The notes beneath the pieces were generated by a model, which saw only the letters and a list, made by a program, of their open reading frames with translations, ran no database searches and was not told the origin of the DNA. A stretch of 63,397 nucleotides of DNA from Branchiostoma floridae (taxonomy: Eukaryota; Chordata; Leptocardii; Amphioxiformes; Branchiostomatidae). Below, piece by piece: positions 1-8,900 of this stretch (positions within the stretch are counted from its first letter, which is position 1; each line of letters starts with the position of its first letter). The DNA lies in assembly GCF_000003815.2 (NCBI RefSeq), contig NC_049996.1:17495533-17558929 (forward strand), read 5' to 3'. Made by a program: the position numbers and the translations under genes.

Positions 1-19
1 TCCATCATCAGGTAATGCA

Positions 20-359
20 GGGCTCGAAATATTTTCTTCTGTATGGCTGCACTGGTGCAGGTAACATTGAAAATTACCTGCACCAGACAAATGTTACCTG
101 CACCACTCTGAATTTAGGAAGTATGGATCATACTAAAATTGTTCAGACACCATTGCGATTTTTTTCTTTTATAACTTTATAGGTGGTGACAGTCAATGCA
201 GCTAATAACAATCCAGATACACCTACATCATAGGAAATTTATGAATAAAACCCAGTACATGGACCAGTGCAGGTTAGGTGCAGGTAGACACCAGAAATAC
301 CTGCACAGCTCAGCTTTTACCTGCACTAACCTGCATAAGCAGGTGGTATTTTGAGCCCT
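20..359. mobile_element. hAT-like non-autonomous TIR element (MITE)
   Basis: The segment starts GGGCTCGAAAT and ends ATTTTGAGCCCT, giving imperfect terminal inverted repeats. It is flanked by GTAATGCA (12-19) and GTAACGCA (360-367), an 8-bp direct repeat with one mismatch, which is the duplication length of hAT transposons. The interior is rich in repeated 'ACCTGCAC' motifs and has no credible coding region. Bases 368-829 show nothing recognisable except the probable intron leading to the exon at 830. Superfamily is inferred from duplication length and the CAGGGCTC-type end only. Confidence 0.42.
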
Positions 360-829
360 GTAACGCAACTCACCATTACAGGGGACAATGGGCACACCTG
401 TGCAGGTGTACAGGGGAACAATAGAGAATTTACAATCACTAGCATGTAGATTATAGGGAACATCTTGAGTCGTTATCTTGAGGTTATCTTTTCCAATGCA
501 CAGGACACCCTATAAGTAATATAAAGTCAAATAATTATTACATTGCCCAGTTTCAAACAATAGGACAGAACATAATGCATGGCTCTCTACAGTGTACACC
601 TGAAAAACAGTATTTCTGAGTTCTGGACATTGAATTGGGCAGTTCATTGAGTAATGATTGACACAACAAAAGTCTGGGGAACTTCTACAGCTTTTCTCAG
701 CAAAAAAAAAACACACACAAAAATAGATACCTGTGTACACAAAAGAGAAATATGTTCTATTGGCGTTTGTATGAGCATGTACCACGCTAGATTCATTTTT
801 GTAACTGGCAAACATGTGATTCTGCACAG

Positions 830-2936
830 TGGAGGCATGCGTGACCTTGACACATCAGAGCGACCACGTCTGAAGCGAGGGAAGTCAGCGGAAGAAAGGT
901 TAAGGGTCACGGAAAGTCGGGAAACAGAGGAGCGACGACGGAGACTCAAGAAGGCTGGAAGCGCTGAGGCTGCACTTACGACGTCTTCAGACGACGACGT
1001 GCCACGGGGTAAGGACTTAACAATTCAATTGACTGATTCTCTAAACTAAACTTGACATGAAAACAGGGACAAGGAGTAATTGCATTGGTGCACGAATCTA
1101 CCTGAAGAGAATATTCCACAGTCAAACGTGTTTAGACTTGAACTTGAAGACAAAGGTCACAGTGGACAGGTGGTCACTGTAGACAGGATTCTTAATGTTT
1201 AGTTGAAAAATAATCTAAGGCACGATGGGTCTTATTTAGAGATGGTTATTGGAAATGCTAAGGATGAAGGGAGAAAGTCATGTCCATCCGTGCAACCAGC
1301 ACACCCGGATAACGACATACTCGTTTTACAACGTAACAGGTAAAAACTAATTTGCCTACAAATTTAACAGCCTAAAACATCTTGCATGAAGCAATTTTAA
1401 ATCTAAGTCTTTTAGACAAGACAATTAAAATGAATTTGTGATGATTTTATTGTTCCTAATTTCACAACCTGCAGGAGAGGTTGCCAGGGACGACCGCAGC
1501 CGAGGGGCAAGACGGCCGGGGAAACTGCGTAGAGCGATTTCTGCCGACGCTGACATCTCACGCCCGCTCGAACTCAGGTGGGTTGGGATTTATCATTTTC
1601 ATGAATACTGGACACTGGTAAACTATAGAAAGGGTACAGAACCTGCCCAATTCTGTAAAAAAAAAAACTACGACAATGGTGCTAGAGTCACCAAAATGAG
1701 ATCTGCAGTGGATGTCACTCAAACACAAAAAAGAAAAATGTCCAAACTATGCATGATGTACAAATCACTGATAGACTAGTAGACAAACATCTAGAAGACA
1801 AGCTGAGAAAAGAACAAGAAACAGTCATAGCTAAAAAATTTTCTTCCCCTAGAAGTGGAACCTGTGTAGAAGTATCTATTCCCTAGAATAACTACTATTG
1901 TAGAGTGGACCATGTTGCCTCCAAGTACAGTTCAGTTCATTTCACGTACAGTATGGGCATGTCAATACAATATATCTTAAACAATGATTGCTAGATGTGC
2001 AAGGCGTGACAAAGCATTCCAGAGGTTTTGAAAATTGAAAATTTGTCTCAAGAAGATATTTTTCCAAATGAACAGGAAGCAGTCTTCGTCAGTACGGATG
2101 CCAGAGGAAGACTCCATCACTGCGCGGCAGACTTCGCTCCGTCTCATCCGGACCGAGTCACCTGACGGGGACGGTACACCTGCCGCTACACCTGCTGGCC
2201 GCGCACTCAGGAGGAGTTCATCTGAGGACATCTCCAGGGCAGGGGTCACCTTGCTAACCAGGTAAGGGTCATGTCAGGACATCTCCAGGGGAGGGGTCAC
2301 CTTGGTGACCAGGTAAGGGTCATGTCAGGACATCTCCAGGGGAGGGGTCACCTTGGTGACCAGGTAAGGGTCATGTCAGGACATCTCCAGGGGAGGGGTC
2401 ACCTTGTTAACCATGTAAGGGTCATGTCAGGACATCTCCAGGGGAGGGGTCACCTTGGTAACCAGTTAAGGGTCATGTCAGGACATCTCCTGGGGAGGGG
2501 TCACCTTGGTAACCAGGTAATTAGGGTCATGTCAGGGCATCTCCAGGGGAGGGGTCACCTTGTTGACCAGGTAAGGGTCATGTCAGGACATCTCCAGGGG
2601 AGGGGTCGCCTTGGTAACCAGGTAAGGGTCATGTCAGGACATCTTTAGGGGTGGGATCACCTTGGTAACCAGGTAAGGATCATGTCAGGACACTCAGTGA
2701 TTGTTGCTGTTATTGCCCTTAAAGTGTTGGTTTGGATATTTGTCGTCTTTGGTGGTGTTGTAGTACCAACAGTTCTCACTAGGGGGCACTGCAACACTAT
2801 CTGTTCCTGTTATCACCCTTCAGAGGCCTGTCGGTGGACAGTTCGCTGAGACCAGGCATGCGGCGGGGACGCTCGTTCGACCGGCCCAAGATGCTGTCTC
2901 CAACCAGCATCCCCACAAGGGGCTCCGGTGTGGAAG
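830..2936 (+). CDS. Linker exons of the SPEG/obscurin-like kinase (basic, Ser/Arg-rich)
   Basis: Four exons, 830-1008, 1475-1577, 2076-2261 and 2824-2936, join with compatible phases (2/1, 1/2, 2/2, 2/1) and keep one open frame. They encode low-complexity, charged sequence with repeated R-R-x-S/R-x-S patterns (for example LRRAISAD, LRRSSSEDIS, RRGRSFDRP) that look like basophilic-kinase phosphorylation sites, with no folded domain visible. Such Ser/Arg linkers occur between the Ig modules of SPEG. The first exon begins after TTCTGCACAG at 829, so more gene lies upstream. The third exon's 3' edge is the seed of the donor-site array at 2262-2690. Exon calls are good; function is not deducible. 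Confidence 0.6.
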
Positions 2937-5900
2937 GTACACTGTAACAGTAGATATGCTTCTCATTTTGCGGGGAATATCTCCTAGTATTCCCAGTAAT
3001 TTTAGATGGTTATATTTTCTTTTCTGGCTTTTTTCATTTTGAAAGGAGTTGGTATTGGAAAAAAATCATTACTCAAACTTGCAACCTGCAATTGTCAACT
3101 TGAAATTTCATCTGTGTCGGTAGAAATCTGTCCAACATTCTGGAACAGTTGAACCGTAATTTCCAGCACAAAAATTCCTTGACAAAGACTGTTCAGTCAA
3201 AAATTTGGGTAAGTCCAATTTTCGTGCTGGAAATTGCAGTTCAGCTTTTTCAGAATGACCCGCAATTGTAAGTCTTCACTCTTAGACAGTCTCGCAAGTT
3301 GTGGACAACTGATGATAAACCAATGTGTCTACTCTCCTCCTGCCCCCCAGAGTTTGCACCCGTGTTCAGAGAGAAGTTGAAAGACGAGGCGATCGCTGAT
3401 GGCTGCCCTGTGCTCCTAACCTGTCTGCCTGCTGGCAGCCCACAGCCGACTGTGCAGTGGTATGTACAGTAGAATCCTGTTACCTGCATGTCTGTGTGTC
3501 TGTCTGTCTGTCTGTGTGTGCAGCCCCCAGCCGACTGTACAGTGGTACGTAACCTTGCAGTGAAGGGTACTTTTGGGTCTGTGTGTCTGTGTGTGTGTGT
3601 CTGTCTGTCTGTCTGTGTGTGCAGTCCACAGACCACTGTACAGTGGTATGTACAGTAGAATCCTGTTAACTATCTGTCTGTGAGTGTCTGTCTGTCTGTG
3701 TGTGCAGCCCCCAGCCTTCTAACAGTTGTATGTACAGTAGAATCCTGTCAACTGTCTGTCTGTGTGTCTGTCTGTCTGTGTGTGCAGCCCCGAGCCTACT
3801 AACAGTTGTATGTATGGTCGAATCCTGTTAATTGTATGACTGATTTGTCAGCGGATTTTCTGCAGTTACCAGCTTTTTTAGTTGGATTAAATCAGTCTGG
3901 TCCAATGCAGCTTGTACCTACCATACAAAACTGGACCAGGTGTGTTACACCTACATGCACGACGGGGAATATAAACTTAGCCATGCTTGGGGTTTGGTTC
4001 TCACCGTAAAAGCGCCACCTACATCAGCCACATACAGCAGTGGCAAACTGCACTGTCAGAATCTCTGAGGAAGATTTCTTACAGGCATCAAAACATGAGC
4101 AGGTGAGATTTTACTGTTAGTGTGAAAGAAAACTCCAGTAATCTTAAAGCAGTTTTCTTTCTACTGGAACAAACAAAAGATCCCATTTCTCATTCCCCTC
4201 TTCAGGTTCAAGAACAATGAGCTGATCATCGAGAGCGAGCGGATCAAGCTCTCCTCCGGCGACGACGGGAAACACACGCTCCACATTCCGCAGGTGCAGC
4301 TGGGCAGGGATGTGGGTGTGTTCACCTGTACGGCTAGTAACAAGCTGGGGACTGTGTCTACATCCTGCAGACTACACGCTGCTAGTGAGTACTATCTTGA
4401 CTACAGGGTTGGTAGTAGCTTATAGGACTGATAACTCACAAGTAACTGGGCAGGGATGTGGGAGTGTTCACCTGTATGGCGAGTAACAAACTGGGAACAA
4501 ATATTTACTTATAGCACTAATAACTTAAATGTAGCTGGGCATGGACCACTAGTAACAACCTGGGCACCGTGTCATGTAATCAGATGCCCCTTCCTCAGTT
4601 CATTTTCGGACATGTCAGGCAAACACATACAAGCCAACATGAAGCCCAAGGACAAAATTATGATGTCTCTAGAGTGTTTTCTCCCACCCTGACATGTGTC
4701 CACCATGTTTCTGCAGGGCCTCCTGGGAAGCCGAACCCCGCTGAGGTCATGCAGGTCACGTCCGACGCTGCAGTGGTTGCCTGGGAACCACCAATCACAG
4801 GCGCACGTGACACGCTGCTGTCGTACATTCTACAGTACAGGAAAGAGGGTGAGACTGACAACTGCTAGTTCTCAGGCATTCCTAATTTTGCTTTGTCCTT
4901 TATCTTGCTGGGGCTTTATCCTAATCAACTACTCATTGATGACAGCAAGTTAGAACAATTAGATCGTTTTTCCCATTGATACAAGAACTAAGAATCCTGT
5001 CTATATATAGTGACTACCTGCTTACTGTGTCCATTTTCTTCAAGTCCCCACTATAGGCAGGTTTGACTGTACCATACTTGACAGGCTAGACTGTATGTAC
5101 ATGTGTATGATAAACCTGTAACTTGGTGACAGACCATGTAAAATGTTTGACAAAGAGTTCCTGCTCATCAACAGCCTGCAGACAAGCTACTCACAAGTAA
5201 TAGACTGGTTACCATCCTCTTCTGGTGCATCCCTTAAACTGATTTTGGTAAGAAATATTTGAAAAAGAGTTTCTGGTCACCTGCAGCCTGTAGCCAGGCT
5301 AACAGAGCCTATTCTTGTCCTATTTAGGAGAAACCCTCTGGGTAACTGTAGGCACAGATGTACAAGAAGAAGTGCTGCTTGAGGAAGGCCTGGAGCCAGG
5401 CTAACATAGTCTGGTTTTTGTCCTCTCCAGGAGAGACCCTCTGGGTAACTGTAGGCACAGATGTACAAGAAGAAGTGCTGCTGGTTGAGGGCCTGGAGCC
5501 AGGCTAACATAGTCTGTTTTTTGCACACTTTAGGAGAAACCCTCTGGGTAACTGTAGGCACAGATGTACAAGAAGAAGTGCTGCTTGTTGAAGGCCTGGA
5601 GCCAGGCTAACATAGTCTGGTTTTTGTCCACTTTAGGACAAACCCTCTGGGTAACTGTAGGCACAGATGTACAAGAAGAAGTGCTGCTTGTGGAGGGCCT
5701 GGAGCCAGGCTAACATAGTCTGGTTTCTGCCCACTTTAGGAGAGACCCTCTGGGTAACTGTAGGTACAGATGTACAAGAAGAAGTGCTGCTGGTGGAGGG
5801 CCTGGAGCCGGGCAAGTCCTACCGCTTCCGAGTGGCCTGTGGAAACAGAGCGGGCTACGGACCATTCAGCAAGTCCTCCAAGAGAGTACAGACATCTCGA

Positions 5901-8900
5901 GAAGGTACTGTGCAACTTCTTTATAACTTTTTAAAGGTACTGCACATTCAGCGCTTGTGGCACAATCTCTTGCTGTCCAGGGCATGACGGCCCCCTCTAG
6001 GGGCTTGACCAGAGGCTTGATTTAGTCAGGCTACAGCACAAGTAGCTGTACTACTGTTTGGTAATAATTGCACTGTTTGACCAGTTAAAATTTCTTGCTC
6101 ATTTGCAGGATGACACATCTGCCCACTACTTTTACAAACATGAATTACTTCAGAAGCAAAGACTACACTGGGACTAAATGAGGGCGTTTTTACCTTCATG
6201 GGAGCATTGTTCATGTATTTCTGTGTTGTTGCAAAGGAATAAGATATTTTCTCCCCCCCCCCCCCCNNNNNNNNNNNNNNNNNNNNNNNNNNNNNNNNNN
6301 NNNNNNNNNNNNNNNNNNNNNNNNNNNNNNNNNNNNNNNNNNNNNNNNNNNNNNNNNNNNNNNNNNTAATCTATCGGTTATCAAACGAAATGTCTGTCCC
6401 ACAGAGGTCGCTACGCAGTTGTAAAGAAGTGCGTCGACATCATCACTTCTAAGGAGTACGTGTCAAGGTCATCCCCATCACACCTGTCAACAAGCTGGAG
6501 AAGCTGAGAGAGTACGAGGCCCTGTCCAAACTCAGGTGAGTTCTCTCCTTTCTATCATAAAACTCAAGTACGCGCTCACCTTTCTATTACAAAACTCAAG
6601 TACTCTCTTACCTTTCTATTATAAAACTCAAGTACGCTCTTACCTTTCTATTACAAAACTCAAGTACGCTCTTACCTAGCCTGACTAAAATCACGCCCCT
6701 AGCGGCCGGCCCTACGATTGCCGCGGGGGGAGGGGGTCATTAAGCCCAGCCGGCAAGAGCTTGACAATGTGTAAACACAGGCTAGCTCTTACCTTTTTTT
6801 TTTTTTTTTCTAAATCATGTTCGTAGGGCCTGATGTTACCATCATGTTGATGAAGAGCGGTCCATAGCGATAATTGTAGCAGCATCTCTTCTCCCTAAGT
6901 CAGAAACATAAAGCTTAGGCAAGCTTGACTTCACTGACTCAATAGGCAAAGCAGGGGTTACGAGGCTGCTCGGGAAATCCCCTACCCCATTTTGGCCGGA
7001 ATGGTTTGATCCGCCACATCGCACCATCGCACATGTGGCAAGTTCTTTTACGTGCCTGGGGTGTGGCTCTCCCCAAACACGGGACCTCAATTTAACGTCC
7101 TATCCGAGGGACGACTCATTTTTCACTTGAGTAAAGTGAGGAAAGTCGTGTAAAGTGCCTTTCCCAAGGGCACAAGAACGGCAACACGGAGGCGGATTCG
7201 AACCGGCGACCTCTCGGTCACGGGCCGGATACACTACCACTGTGCTACACGGCCCCCTTTCTATTATAAAACTCAAGTATGCTCTCACTTTTCTTAAGTT
7301 TCTATTGTAAAACTGGCATGTTCTCCTAAACTTTAAAATTCTAACAAAGCGGGTAATTGTCACTTATCTGCTTCAATGTATGTCGAACTTTATGCCTGTT
7401 TTTGCCTTCAAAAAGTTGCACAGCAAGAAAATATGACATGATTGCCACAAAACAATATAAAACAGAAGGCAATTCAAACTACAGTTGTGGTCTCCAGATT
7501 GTTTCTGCCATGAATTACCCATAATTTTTTTTTTTCATGTAGGTTTAAATAAGTACATTTTCCCCTTGTCATTATGTGAAATCAAACAGTAAGGCCATGA
7601 TTCTGGTTGTTTCCAGACNNNNNNNNNNNNNNNNNNNNNNNNNNNNNNNNNNNNNNNNNNNNNNNNNNNNNNNNNNNNNNNNNNNNNNNNNNNNNNNNNN
7701 NNNNNNNNNNNNNNNNNNNNNNNNNNNNNNNNNNNNNNNNNNNNNNNNNNNNNNNNNNNNNNNNNNNNNNNNNNNNNNNNNNNNNNNNNNNNNNNNNNNN
7801 NNNNNNNNNNNNNNNNNNNNNNNNNNNNNNNNNNNNNNNNNNNNNNNNNNNNNNNNNNNNNNNNNNNNNNNNNNNNNNNNNNNNNNNNNNNNNNNNNNNN
7901 NNNNNNNNNNNNGAGAGGGAGGACGAGAGGGAGGAGGGGAGGGAGGGAGAGAGTAGTTTAGGGAGGGAGGGAGGCACACCTTAGACTGCTCGGCCATCTT
8001 GACTCCGTTGCTTAACAATGGCGTTTGGAATGGCCTTTAGAAGGGCTAGGTTAGATTGACCTACCAAACCATCCATCTAAAGGAACCAGGGCATCTATCA
8101 GCTCATAGCTGGTACTATGCAATGGCAAAAAAAGAAGATTTACAAAATCTAAGATTTCCCACACCTGTTCCCCCAGGCGCTGCACTATCTGCACACCCAG
8201 AAGATCGTCCACCTGGACGTGAAACCCGATAACCTGCTACTGGAGAGCAGGAGGAGGCTGGACGTGCGGCTCACCGACTTCGGCTGCGCCAGAACCTTCC
8301 CCAGCAAGACTCTGGGGGAACTGCAGAGCACACCTGAGTTTGTGGGTACGTATAGGTAGGGAGGGGTTACCATGGTAACCAGGTAAGGGTCATGTCAGGA
8401 CGGGAGGGGAGGGACGTGAGGCTCACCGACTGGGGGAGTTGCAGAGCACACCTGAGTTTGTGGGTATGTAGGGACGTCTGTCTTGGAATTGTATTGTACA
8501 GATTTGATGCTTTTTGTTTCATGCTGAGCTAGATTTGCCTTGGGGTGTTAGATTGTTATAACGGTTACAGTGTTAGGCCTAGAACCCAGAGGTCCAGGGT
8601 TCAAATCGGAGGTCCCGTGTTTGAGGAGATCCACACCTCGAGCACATCAAAGAACCCACCACACTTATCAAAAAGAGTAGGGGGTCCTTCCCGGTGTGAT
8701 CGAAATGGTTAGACGTCACAGATAACATCGGATTCCGTTATGTTTCATCAGTGACACTGAAGAGATCTTGGAGAGCAGGTGTTCATATCCTAACTATGAA
8801 TTGATATGCAAAAGAAAGACAGACAATTTCTAGTAGTCGAGTAGGAAACATTTAGGTAAGACAGTTAAGACAATGTCGATGGAGACAAGATAGATAATGA

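Noticed and set aside
2271-2648. 125-codon frame MSGHLQGRGHLG...
   Set aside because: Tandem copies of an exon edge and donor; intronic.
7165-7256. Possible tRNA gene on the minus strand
   Set aside because: A and B boxes present but no matching acceptor stem and a long SINE body with poly-A tail follow.
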